Shown piece by piece: positions 11,295 through 23,345 of a DNA stretch of 60,000 nucleotides (positions are counted from its first letter, which is position 1; each line of letters begins with the position of its first letter). The notes beneath the pieces are model-generated. The model was not told the origin of the DNA. It was given only the letters and a program-made list of their open reading frames with translations, and did not search any database. Source of the DNA: Antedon mediterranea (Eukaryota; Echinodermata; Crinoidea; Comatulida; Antedonidae); assembly GCF_964355755.1 (NCBI RefSeq), contig NC_092676.1:19762288-19822287 (forward strand). The letters run 5' to 3'. The translations under genes were made by a program, and so were the position numbers.

Positions 11295-11401
11295 TGTCAA
11301 TTCGAGTAGATGATGCGACCAAGAAAAAGAGGAAAACCATTTCAGATGTGTTTGGTACCCAAATTGAGGATGAGAAGAGGAGAAAAAGTGACGATGTATA
11401 G
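11295..11401 (+). CDS. Possible alternative 3' exon of the 10903 gene (lysine-rich tail)
   Basis: An open frame ending at TAG 11399-11401 reads DDATKKKRKTISDVFG and then EDEKRRKSDDV, a composition unlike chance in this AT-rich DNA. It lies in a different frame from the upstream ORF. Two good donors inside that ORF, CAAG|GTTTGT after 11071 and AGA|GTAAAG after 11125, both leave phase 1. That phase fits an acceptor TTTTTAAG ending at 11294. Such splicing would replace the second CAGWxLTHGHR repeat with a basic tail. KRKTISDVF recalls a degenerate PCNA-interacting (PIP) box beside a nuclear localisation signal, but it lacks the Gln and the second aromatic residue. The AAG acceptor is unusual, and this remains a hypothesis. 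Confidence 0.35.
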
Positions 11402-14400
11402 AAGATAAACATTTTAATACCGTCGCATAACTGGAGATTACATCACTCCATGCCATTGACTTATTATAATGTATCTGATTTATGTTTATACTTTCAAATG
11501 CATGTCAACATCTATAATATTTCATGCATTTTATAACCTTTAATTTTAAACGTAATAGAAGCCTAAATATAAATACCTTGTTTAAATGGTGCTTTTAGTA
11601 TACCAGTAGGTTAAGCATATTTTTGGCTAATTTTCAAGATCAAAAACGAAAAAGGTTAAAGGTTGAATATTATGTCCACAAACTGTTAAATGATATTGTT
11701 TATATTGTAGCACAACCAAACGTTTTTTTGCAAGATTGTTAACAATTTTTAAACATTTAAAACGCTTTGAATAATAACTTGATATAATGCATAAAGTAAT
11801 TTATATAGATTTGTAGAATAAGTGAATAAAAATATCATGAAAATTAAAAAACGTATTAAACAAAAACATTTGTTAGTAAATCTTGACAGATAGATAGTAC
11901 TGTTTGATATTGAATGTTTTTAATCTTTATTCATTTATTCCTGGATTTTAAAAAAGTCTAGTTCACCGTAATTAATGTTGTATTGTTGTATACTAAGAAA
12001 AGTTAATTAAAGTGCAGTATTTTTAAAATTAATGTTATTAATGTTATTACAAATTTGGTATTGAAGAATGACAGAGTATAAGAGTATGCAGGCATTTGAA
12101 CCGATATATTGATTAGAAAATAAAAAAATTATTAAGGAAGTTAAAATATTGATTATTGTTGATTTATTTCATTGTCTTGGACATGTACGATGTAATTGAC
12201 TGACATTAATGACAATGACGAAATATTGTTGTTAGTGTTACTGGTTACGCGTCAAGCTGGACATCAAATTTGGAAATCGCTAAAACAACGCAGAGACACA
12301 CTGACGAAAATACAACCATGGAGACACTATACTACATTATATACATTTATGTGAGATGGGTTTGTATCCACCTTTGATCTTAAGGTAATTACTTATTACT
12401 GTATTTAATGTCAACCTACTTTCAAACATTATTCATCAAAGAATATGGGTAAATTGCAGAAAATAATAATTGGAAAATGGAAAAATAAAGATATAAAATA
12501 GAAGTGTCTGCAGTTTACCATTCCTCCCAATAGGATATAATGTTTGTATAAAATATAGTATTCATTTCATTTACACAATTTCATTTAGTATTTTTACACA
12601 CATATTTTAGATTCATTTTAAATACATCGTTGTACATTGCATAAAAGTATTTGAACAAAATTGTTGGGATTCCTACTAGTTCTGGTATTAAAAATCTTTC
12701 TATAATTTTCTGAGTAATTCAGTTTCAATTTTATTGAAAATATAAATTTCATCTGACATAATGATAGGTGTTTTTTTTCTCGATAGGGTTAGATAGTAGC
12801 TATAATAATATCAAATATTTTTACATAAATTAATAAATACTGAAATTATAACAAAATAAAATAATATTTATCAATGTTTTATTAAATTATAGGGTTTATA
12901 TAGTAATATTTTATATTAGACTTGCTACAGTATACATACAATAAAAATAATATTTTTACATAAATTAATAATATGTAATAAAATGAATAACGTATTCAAT
13001 TTTTTTTAATCAAATGTATAGAGATGAAGATAGTAAAACTGGCATTTAAATATACAATATCAGTTTTTATGGACAAATTTAGCCATGGTGATATAATGCA
13101 GGAAGTACAGCGTACAGTGAACCAGACTCGATGCATTTCGCAATAACAGTCAGGTATTTCTCTTTTGTGTTAGTCAGAATAGACACAGCTGAGATGATTG
13201 TGAAATACCATGTGAATGTCATGCCCTGTAATTTTGCAATAGTCTAAATTAAAAACAGGTCACATATAAATTTAATTAGAAAATTCTCAAAAAAATACAG
13301 TATGGGCCTGTTTCTATTGAAAAATAAAAAAAGAACGGTTTTAAAATAAAGTAAAATTTTTTAAATAATAATTTATGGATTTATATTTTTTATACTCTTT
13401 TTAAAAAAATAAATTAAAGGCCAATCAAGGAACTAACATAATCTTTAATTATGTTTATCATCAATGATAGATTATTATGTAAAATATTGTATATAATATC
13501 TGTTTATTACTATAGGCCTACATGTTTATAAAATATCAATTTTTCTAATATAAAACGTCTCAGCAAAATTCTATCTACATACAATTGTTTTTGTGGTCAA
13601 ATTTCAACATTCAAATGTTGGTTTAGAATAAACACACATAGGACCTATCTATTGAATTTGAAAACAGACTTACTACGGTACTGTTGATAAGCATACAGCA
13701 GTTATTACAAAATGTGAAAATCCTATATGTACTGTATAATTTAATATATATAAATGTACAGCAGTAGTGCATTGCTGTGTTCAATTGTCATATTCATAAT
13801 ATGCAGTACACTATTGTGTGTTATCACATACGGACATGAAAATGCCACAATCAATGTTCATTAACTAGCTATGGTGACAATCTATCTAATTACATTACAG
13901 CAATAATATTAAAGATTTCTTTATTAATAATAACAAGCATTTGACGTTAAGTCTTATAGGAAGTGAATATTACGGCCGTCATGGAAATTCAAGTGGAAAA
14001 TCGATTTAAGAATCAAAACATAAAAAAAACAGATAAGAAATGAAAATCCGTCTTCCATTTCCCTCCTCATCCCCAAATGGTGAGACACAAGAAAATATTT
14101 GATAGTGATAATAGAAGATAGATGATCAAGCATAGATGCTTTAGAATTTATTTTACTAGACAGGAGATTTCTTTCAGGGAACTTTTAAGCACATGTTTTG
14201 CCTCAACTCCCAGTCATACAAATAACAGGAACAAGTACTAGAAATTGGGTTTCCACTGATGACACACAAACAATATGGGAAACTGATAAAAATAATTGGA
14301 GGAAAAGATCTACAAAGAAGGAAATAGTTGCCTATTAAATACAGTAAGTGAATGGCGAAAGATATTAATTGAATGAAAGATACAGTACATGGTTTTGGAT

Positions 14401-14988
14401 CAATATTGGCATGGTAACACATGGTTATGCAATAACACTATAAAATTGCATATTTTGTATTTGTGAATTCATTTTAGGGCCCATTCCTATTGAGCAAGAT
14501 AATAATGGAATTAGAAGAATGTTTTCTTCCTTTCCAATAGAAATGGGTCATTTTAAAAAAACTACAAAAAGGACTGATTTTAATTACGGTCTAAGTGGAA
14601 CAATTTTTTTGCTGCAATGCAATCGCATTATATCAATTTGACCTAAGCTCAGCAGATCTCAATATGGCATGACCATTTGACAACTTTCTGTGGATAATAA
14701 TGACATCATTCAACCATAGAGGTGCCTCCATGATCCAACCTCGATTGATCACCAAAATGAGAAACCAATTAGTTTACCGTATGATCTTTGTAAAATATTA
14801 ATTAATTAACAACTAAAACTGGTTTTAGAAGGAAACCGTTCTTTTGGGGATTTCAAAGGCTTACTTTCTACACTGTATACTCTAAAACTGATGGGGTCAT
14901 TTTGCACATTCAGAATCAGCTAATGTCAAGAATTTCGAACAAAATATCAAGGCAATCAAAGGTAGAATAAACACCTTTTCACATCAAT
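11402..14988. other. Intergenic DNA, no gene seen
   Basis: Strongly AT-rich with no credible ORF. Candidate poly-A signals for the upstream gene occur (for example AATAAA near 11825). Nothing else stands out. Confidence 0.5.
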
Positions 14989-15839
14989 GGCCCCGTTTCT
15001 GCTGCCAAAAATATACCGTATATATACGGTACATTTTATATACGGTATATTTTTTGGTAGCAGAAACGGGTCTCATAAAAAATATACCGTATATATATGC
15101 GGTATATATACCGCATAAATATTCCCATCGTTTGTGGATATTATACGGTATATTCCAAAATATACCGTATATTTCGTACCCCGTTTCTGCTGCACTCAAA
15201 ATATACCGTATATGTGATCCGAGGTCAAAAATAACAGAGCGTGACGCGTTTGTTTGGTTTTTCTGCTGCATTGACACACACGTGTATACAGTAAGCAAGC
15301 AACAGATCAAAATGTCACTGTGGACTGAAGAAATAACTATTTTTGCAATTCAATTGTGGGGAGAAGCGAAGGTTGGGGGAAGACTGCATGGCACCAAAAG
15401 AGATACCGAGATTGACAAAAGTATCTCACACAAAATAAAAGCAGAATTTGTGGTAGACTTAAAGCCAAAGTCATCGGCAAACGCCGTCGTCTTCTTTGCA
15501 TAAATCTAGTCAATGTCCATTCTACATTTCTAGATTGTGTGTGCGGTGTAAATTCGTTGCCACTTCTGCTCATTAGATTTAAAATAGAAAGCAATGCTAC
15601 AACAAAGTTTTGAGAAACCATCATTATTTTGTTTTTGTCGGATATAAACCTCACTACACGAGACTCTAGATCAATCCATACTTCCGTCTCACGAAATGCA
15701 TTTTTGGTAATGAAAGCCAACTTTTTTACAGCCCACCCACAAAGTATGTGCAGCGGAAACGGTGCACGAATTTCATATACGGTATATTTATACGGTATAT
15801 TTATACGGTATATTTGGGATTGGCAGCAGAAACAGGGCC
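14989..15839. mobile_element. Harbinger-like DNA element with GGCCCCGTTTCTGCTGCC ends
   Basis: The left end GGCCCCGTTTCTGCTGCC and the right end GGCAGCAGAAACAGGGCC are inverted repeats, flanked on both sides by AAT (14986-14988 and 15840-15842). That could be a 3-bp target duplication as made by PIF/Harbinger elements. Subterminal ATATACCGTATA palindromes are repeated many times. Internal copies of the end sequence at about 15050-15075 and 15181 indicate a nested or rearranged structure. An ORF for a Myb/SANT-like domain is inside. No transposase catalytic domain is seen, so this is a deletion derivative. A related element is at 50659. Confidence 0.7.
15312..15503 (+). pseudogene. Remnant of a transposon Myb/SANT-like DNA-binding protein
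   Basis: The frame begins MSLWTEEITIFAIQLWGEAK and continues through LHGTKRDTEIDKSISHKIKA before ending at TAA. The spacing of Trp, Glu-Glu, Leu-Trp-Gly and the Arg-x(4)-Ile pattern matches the N-terminal half of the Myb/SANT-like domains encoded by PIF/Harbinger transposons and by related host proteins. The second half of the domain is lost, and the C-terminus (VVDLKPKSSANAVVFFA) looks like out-of-context sequence. It lies inside the inverted-repeat element at 14989-15839, so it is a transposon remnant rather than a host gene. In a complete element this protein would help the transposase reach the nucleus and the element ends. Confidence 0.55.
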
Positions 15840-16682
15840 AATAAGGAGCCCAGATGATAAGTGATAACTGTAGAACAGAGGTACAGTGTCATAAAAAACC
15901 AATGTTTAGATAATCCACCTGTTGGAATTTTCCATCCAATAAAAAAATGATACTGTAACATCAACTCTATAAATAAAAATATATTACTTCAATTTAGTTT
16001 TCCCCAAAAATACTTAAGATGCAAACGAATGTTTAATTTTGTATATTCAACTGTTTGATTTAGGTGTTTATCAAATATGTTGGGATGGAGAAGGTACAAA
16101 AATGAAGCTGCTCAGATAGAGTGGTGTGATCTTCAGTACGTATAAAACATTCCGAGATTATTAAAGTTGAATTCAAACATCACCCGGTGGCAACTATAGT
16201 AGATGGCAACTGACATTATGAACCATGACCCCTGCACCGCACCCACGCTCTTTTCTCTATTGGAGTTAAATACAGTCAATCTTGCAGATTAATAGGTCAA
16301 CTCTAATATTTGATATAATCCTATCAGAGTTAATAATATAATATATCAAGGAAAATATAGACAAAAATGATACAGGGTGACTTAAAAACAGTCTTAAATT
16401 ACACTGGCCCACTTGAGACACACACACGACAGGAATAAATGGCACAAGATAGCAAAGCACACTATGTGTAAGGACGATGAAGCATTGATGATGAATGACA
16501 AAGAGTAAAAGACTTAAATAAACTGATCACACAAGCCTGTTTAAGGGTTCGAACAAACTCGTACTCATGATGACTTTTTCCCGTTTGCGATGAACAAACC
16601 CCACCACCATACCTCAATCCCTTACCCACCCTTGTAAAAATCCTGGCTTTGAGCTTGAGCACTTACGATGGATGTACAGTAA
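15840..16682. other. Intergenic DNA, no gene seen
   Basis: AT-rich with short chance ORFs only. Confidence 0.45.
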
Positions 16683-17544
16683 CTACCGTATATTTCGGTG
16701 TATAAGGTGCACCTGTATATAAGACGCACCCCCTAACTGAGAGTAAAAAATCGGTATTTTTTATATCGTCGATGTATAAGACGCACTTTATATTTCATCA
16801 AAACAATGTTTTTTTAAATTGTAATCAATAATTATTGTAATAATATATTTTGTTATATCTACAACGGCGTCCTTTATTTAGGTTTTTTCTTACCTAGGCT
16901 CGGCCGCGCCCAGCCTCAACAAGTTGTTTCTAACTTGTTATTCATGCATGAGTTTCGCACCTGCAACATTGAGTGCATGACCGTGTGTGTAACACGCACG
17001 TGTGTGGGCTAGCCTCGCTCGATCATTTCGAGAGGGCGCAAGTTTTCATGGACAATCGTATTCGATTAGTATCTATGTATCCGAGAAGTGTGTATGCTAG
17101 GTCCATGTTATAATCACCTGGAGAATATACTAGTCGAATACCGTACACCATGTGGCCGCCAAGAAGGGCTTGCGCTGGGGGTACGACAGTCGGCGATCGT
17201 GCGTATAACTATAAATAAATACTAGGGCCTAGGCCTATTCCAATCGTAAACGTTTACAAATGAAATCTTATCAGAGTGCCTAAAACAGCTCCATAATGAA
17301 CAAATCTTTTCATCATATATAGTATAACATCACGCTAAAATGCCTTGAAAACTAGGCAGAAGCAGGTTGCCGTTACATTAGTACACTGTAGCTATGTCTA
17401 GCCTACTCAGGCCTAGCCAACGAGGTGACGATATGTACAATCTGTGTGGTGAGGCATTTATGTTCAGTGTATAAGACGCACCCTTAATTTAGAGGTCAAA
17501 TTTGCGTGTCAAAAGTGCGACTTATACACCGAAATATACGGTAG
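16683..17544. mobile_element. 862-bp non-autonomous DNA transposon with CTACCGTATATTTCGGTGTA ends
   Basis: The left terminus CTACCGTATATTTCGGTGTA, followed by TAAGGTGCACC, is matched by its reverse complement at the right (GTGCGACTTATACACCGAAA then TATACGGTAG). Inner repeats of TGTATAAGACGCAC at 16716, 16773 and 17468 form a subterminal array. The centre is more GC-rich than its surroundings (16,900-17,200). There is no transposase ORF. From general knowledge, ends of the ACCGTATTTTTCGGAGTATAAG type are widespread in animal genomes; I cannot name the superfamily with confidence. Confidence 0.75.
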
Positions 17545-17994
17545 AATATGATTAGGATCAGCTTACTTCAATCCACACCTGCTTAAACTCTAGAGTGTGC
17601 GTATGAACACAGTATAGAGACAGGCTATGGAAGGCGACAGTTAACACAAGTTGTCTTGAACAAAATAACATGCATTGATGAATCAGTTTAAGTCTAAACA
17701 ATAGAGGTGATTTGAATGCTAGTGAATAGTAAATTATTATATTAAACTTAACAACAACAGCTGTATGTTTGAACCCTGAATGACAACTGATCAAAGTGTT
17801 AAATAAACATGATGATGAACAATATCAATAACATGTGGTACAGTATTATTGCTAATAACTTATGGAGTATTTTGAACAATAACAACACTATTTACACTTG
17901 CTGACCTATAATTGTTGATATGATAAATATACAAATAATGAAAGTTTATGAGTGTGATGATGATACACATAATTTCATGAAGTTACAGGGCTAG

Positions 17995-18305
17995 CCACCG
18001 GGTGTCTCGAAAACAGAGACCAGAGATCCGAGACCCAGGGTCTCTGTTTTCAAGAAAAAACGTAATATTGACTTAATATTGAGACGTTTTAGTGGGGGTC
18101 TCTGGTTACGAGTTTTTCTCGAAAACAGAGACCCCCTATATAATAACGTATTATTTAGACGTTTTAGTGGGGGTCTCTGTTTTCGAGAACTCGAAAACAG
18201 AGAACCCCTATATTACATAATATTGAGACGTTTTAGTGGGGGTCTCTGTTTTCGAGTAAACCCTGGGTCTTGGGTCTCTGGTCTCTGTTTTCGAGGTCTC
18301 TGCAA
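17995..18305. repeat. Palindrome cluster built from CTCGAAAACAGAGACC
   Basis: The phrase TCGAAAACAGAGACC and its inverse GGTCTCTGTTTTCGAG occur at least eight times in both orientations. Units GAGACGTTTTAGTGGGGGTC are repeated three times in direct order between them. The outermost arms (GAGACCAGAGATCCGAGACC at the left, and its loose complement near 18265-18300) enclose the cluster. Strong stem-loops or cruciforms can form. It is probably several insertions of one short MITE into each other. Confidence 0.75.
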
Positions 18306-18622
18306 TCATTCAATCAAATTGCCATTTGTGTATTATGGTGGTTGTGGTCAATTAAATTGAATATAAATATTGCTAATTAAATGTCTGTCTACTTGGTGAT
18401 GGCAAGATTCACCTGTTTATACAGTATAGTATCATTTTTATCAGTCACTTGCGTGTGGTAACCCTCATCTTAAAGTCAAATTTGCTTCAGCAAAACTGGC
18501 AGAAGATCGATTTTGTTCTATTAGTATTAAACTAGATAAATTAACAAGCACGAATGTGCAATACTCGGGGTACAGCGAAAGAAGCTGTATACAGACGAAT
18601 ACAGTTAGAAAGTAAAGAAAAT

Positions 18623-18694
18623 AGGTTTCGCCAGGGCTCGAACCGGGACCTTCTGCGTGTTAAGCAGACTTGACAACCACTACACTACGAAACC
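18623..18694 (-). tRNA. tRNA-Val (AAC)
   Basis: On the minus strand the sequence runs from GGTTTCGTAGTGTAGTGGTT to CTGGCGAAACC. The acceptor stem pairs 7/7 (GGTTTCG with CGAAACC), and the anticodon stem TCTGC/GCAGA frames the loop TTAACAC with anticodon AAC (18659-18661). The A-box (TAGTGTAGTGG) and B-box (GGTTCGAGC) are intact, and TTTT follows at 18618-18621 as a pol III terminator. There is one C-U mismatch in the T stem, a mismatch at the base of the D stem, and a four-base variable loop, so activity is likely but not certain. Confidence 0.75.
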
Positions 18695-18905
18695 TCTTAC
18701 ATTAAAAATGTGGGTTACAGAAAGTTTTTTAATCCATTTAAATTACAAATAAATGGTAATAAGCACAAAGCAAAATAAACATGTGTAAAAGTGATAATTA
18801 CCGATTACACAAAATAAGTATTTTAAAAAATAATAAAAATAAGATATACTCTGTATAATTATCATATTGCGTATACAGTACTTTTCACCATAAAGTTTAA
18901 AAAAA

Positions 18906-18978
18906 AGGTTTCGTCCGGGCTCGAACCAGGTACCTTCTGCGTGTTAAGCAAACGTGATAACCACTACGCCAAGAATCC
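18906..18978 (-). tRNA. tRNA-Val (AAC), second copy, probably degenerate
   Basis: A second tRNA-Val(AAC) lies 211 bp upstream of the first on the same strand. The anticodon loop TTAACAC, A-box region (GCGTAGTGGTTATCAC) and B-box (GGTTCGAGC) are kept, and a run of eight T residues follows at once. The acceptor stem GGATTCT/CGAAACC has two mismatches, and the T and D stems each have one. It is best read as a tRNA gene on the way to becoming a pseudogene. Confidence 0.55.
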
Positions 18979-21900
18979 GCATATAACCATATAACTACAT
19001 AACGCTGTGGTGTGTGTCACACATTGTGGCTTCTTAATTAAACAAATTAATTAACAAAAAATTAAAAATCCGGCTCTATAGCTTTGAGGACATGTCCCTG
19101 TAGTATGTTAATGCCAAATCCCAGCTCAATACTATAACGAATAAGGGAGGAGTAGTACTTTAAAAATCGCACTTTTTACTCAATAGTGTCCAGATGGAGG
19201 AAGAGAAGGAGAAAATGAGTAAGTACTAGACTCGGGTACCCTGAGTAAAAACCCTCACATTGGGATAAAGCGAAGTGCAAGGTTATTTTAGTTTACGGAT
19301 TCTTTACGATCAACAGTTGAATGTTTGCAAGAGCAAATCTGTTGTTGAGAGCTGATGTTCTTTATAAACACAGCAACCCCCATACTTAAAATTTGATTTA
19401 CACCCGTTCAAAAACAAACTGGCAGGGTAGTGGTGTTTAGGTGAAAAGGTCAAGTAATCTTATATACAGTTGACAAATTGAGCTGTTGCCCATTGGAAGA
19501 TTGATGGGATGTTTATCAGAGTGTTAAAAAAGTTTTTCGAAAAGTCAAGGAATAACTTGAACCAGGGAGGCATTTCAAAGATGACACCAACCTCAAGGGG
19601 GACAGGTTGTATGGAGTTTCAATAGAGGCACAGTAATCCATTGTATTAAACTAATGACATTTTCACTGGTATTTGCCTGCCAAGTCTTTCTGTGCTAGCA
19701 AAATTACAAGCCTGTATGTAGTCAGGATTTTTTTAATTTTTTCACAAAGGGACAAAATCGTCAAAAGTAGGCAAGTAGTCTATTTACCATTAATTCCCCT
19801 GCTTTCTCTAGTTGAAAATGGCACTTCAGGAAAAGGAGAAGGGTGGGAGGATGTTGGTTTTTTGGGGGGGTTGGTTGTGGGAACCCTAAAAAAATGTATT
19901 GTTATTTATAGATAAAAGTAGATGGTTAACTGAACCAGTAATTGTCACTGTAGGTAATTTAAAATTATTTTTAGGATAACGAACAATAATACAAATGACA
20001 CATGATTATCACATGATTTCAAAATTATATCACATGAAACTGAAAGCATAATAATGCAGATCACATGACAATAGAAAACGCTAAAAACCTAATTTATCCA
20101 ACAAAATTGTACAAGTTTAGTGACGCATAAACATTGAAATAATTTTTAAAATCAATAATAATATTTGTAATTTAACGTAAAAATGTTATCGATTTTGGTC
20201 TTGCACAATATTAAGTACACTGAACTATTGAACTCTTGAGTAAATTATACCATAATTACGACAGGAATTCTATAAATAGCACAAACCAGTAATTTTATAC
20301 AGAATAAAAGATGTATAACATGTTGTATTGACATTAAAATATTATTCTGTAATACACAGAATAAAAAATTCTTATTATTTAATTTATTTTAATAATTCAG
20401 TCATTTCCTTTAACATAAATGAAACACTAGCATTTTCCACAAAAACAACCTAAATTCTTAACATTTTAATGATGATGCAGGTTGGATTAATATATAATAT
20501 TTATATATATTTATATATTTATTTATTATAAATATTATATGAAGATAAAACTGCCATAGTATACGGTATGTCCTTCCATCCGACGTTAAATAAAAATAAA
20601 TTTTGCCCGTCTCAGAATACGTTCTTTTCGTGTTGATCCTATTAAAAATTGAACCAAGCAAGATGAATAAAGTTGGTTTTATCCCCTAATTTCATTCATA
20701 ATTAATACATAAATATTTAGACTAGCATTTAGATTGCCTTGTTATACTCCTTATACTAGCATGAACCATGTGTTTAGTTTTGTATTCTATTCATAGGCAG
20801 TTTCAGGTTGGTTCCATCGATCACCCTCACCACTTTTATGGAAAAGTAAAAAAAAAAAAAAATAAGGAAAAGAGCTTCTAGAAAAATATCTAAGATTTTT
20901 TAGGATATTAATTTTGTTTGCACTTCCTCATTTCTTAGGAAAATTGTTTAAAAAAGTACATACAATGTAATTAAAATTACTGACATTACAAATAAATACA
21001 TTAATATTAAAAAGATTTTCCAGGATAGCTCAAAAAGCTTATTACTGTAGCTTACTTCCGTTGGGATTAAAGCTCTCAAGAATAGATAATGTTGCGGGAA
21101 CAAAAAAACCCTACAAGTACCTTTACTAAACTTTATTCCAGAAGTAGTTCTTTCTGGTAAGGATCCAAGATTCCAGGGAAATTAAAGATTAACAGGTCAA
21201 AAAGAAGGTTCAAAGAGGGAATGTTTTTAAGGATTAAAAACTTGTCCGCCAACCCAACAACTTCCTATATATATCCAGTATATCCTCCGTGCCTTTTGAC
21301 CCAAGTTCAGCAAGTTGAAATGTTATTCACGGTCAAAAAATATGTTATTTTTTTCCAATTTTTCTACTTAAAAAAAAAGGAAAAATTTCATCGAGTGCAG
21401 TAGATCTTTAATACATCAAGATAACAATTAACAGTATTTTTAATAGGCGATATATAGTATTGAAGAAAATAATGCGTTATAATTTTTTTTGGCAACATTT
21501 TGGAGCAATGAAAGGACGCTACCCGCCCCATCAATTAATATAGGGGAGGAGAGGCAAATAATGAAAAGGATGGCAGAGCAACAAAAACAATTTTGGAAGG
21601 AGGATTATTAAAAATGGTGATAGAAGGAAGGGTACAGTATAAAGGTAAAACAAGAAGAGGAAGGTTCACAAAAACAGTAAGTTCCCCATATTATTCCTCA
21701 ATTTAACAGGTGATAGGCACAATTCAAACATGGTCTACTTCAGCAACTATACAGTATTATCATCCCATTTTAACTACTCTAGTCTTAATGTTTCGGTTTC
21801 TTTCTCTCTATCCCTCTTAAGCTAAGACAAGCATAAATTTGTTCGTTATTTTTCGTCAATTTTAGCCTTAAAAGAAATGCGTTCATGCTTTACATTTTGT

Positions 21901-23345
21901 TACTGTAAGGGATGAGGTTCCAGGGATGTGTTAATTGCAGCATGCAGGCTTCTGGACGTGCTTCAGCTGATAGATGAGATCCAGGGGCCATTATTAAACA
22001 AATAGCTATCTATCTGCATACAATGATTTTAACCTAAGTCCAGGGATTGTGTTTACAACTCGTTGACATCATTTGTATTGCAGGAATGATGATGAATCAG
22101 ATACGGGATATTCAAAAATTGTTCAATAACAACATCTACTACCATTTCATTACAAAAGTTAATTCGGTATGATTAGAATAATGAAATTGATACTTCACAT
22201 TTTGAGAGTCTACATCTTGAAAATCTGTATATTTGTGACTTACCATCTATAGTACCTTTTAATCAGTTAATTTGTACAGAAAAAAATTGTTTTTAAATGA
22301 AAGTTTTTTCTTCAGAACAAAATGAAAACTTAACTACCTAAAGGCTGCAAATGAATCTTGAAATACATAATGTCTATTGATATTGATAATTGCAAACATT
22401 TTAACATTACAAGTATTGTTCTATAGTATAAGTCCAAATATGTTGACCAATTTAAAACCCATAGCCTGTAAACCTGAACCAGTAACTCTCTCATTTTGAT
22501 CATTTAATTATCAAAGAAATTGTTAGTTATATGGGCCAGGGTTCCAATGTTGATGGCCAGTAAAATTAGGTTCAAGCTGAAAAAACTGGTGGGCTGGTTA
22601 TAAATAATATTTGGACATCATCTGAATATTATAAAAGAGACTAAACTCAACATCAGCTCAAACAGAAAACATTTACACATTTATAATTGTGTTATTATAT
22701 TATTAATTATTATGGATCATGTGAGACACAAAAACATTAAGACCACTGTGGGAAGAGCACACCTCCCAAACATGTACGTATAATTTAACAAAATTGTGAA
22801 TTTTCATTATGTAATTGTAGGTAGGGAGAAAAAAAAAGAGCACAGATATCATTTTTGTAGGTGAAAATACGATAACCCAATTCATTTTGATACCATAATG
22901 AATTACTCCTCTAGCGAGATATGGGATACGAAATATCAGATAAGACCAATGGCTATTATGAAACCATCTGTAACACATACTGTACTGTTATGAAAGTACC
23001 TGGGAAAAGTTATTAAAATATAAACTCTCAACAAAACCTGAGGCAAAACATACATTAATAAATACCATTAAAAAATGATAGCTGCAGGCAGGCATGGAAG
23101 GCACGTATTTCATAGTAGGACTACGTTTAATGGGTACCTAGAAAATCTGTTTACTATTTTTGAAATATGAACTACTTTTTAATAGGGAAATCACTCATAA
23201 CAAAAATACCTTCTGTCTTCTTGGACATCCAGATATTTACAAAACTGCTAATTTATGATGTTAAACTCTACATAAAAACATCATTTTAAAATACCTTCGT
23301 TGAATTCCCTTTTTTGGGAGACCCCTATTAAATGGGAAATACATG
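18979..23345. other. Intergenic DNA, no gene seen
   Basis: AT-rich throughout with no supported coding exon. Around 19560-19635 degenerate fragments of the AGGGGACACTTTG repeat family can be made out. The short ORFs have no domain content. Confidence 0.45.

Noticed and set aside
15337-15720. 127-residue minus-strand ORF inside the Harbinger-like element
   Set aside because: It overlaps the better-supported Myb/SANT-like frame and has no recognisable transposase motif; kept only as a possible remnant in the findings.
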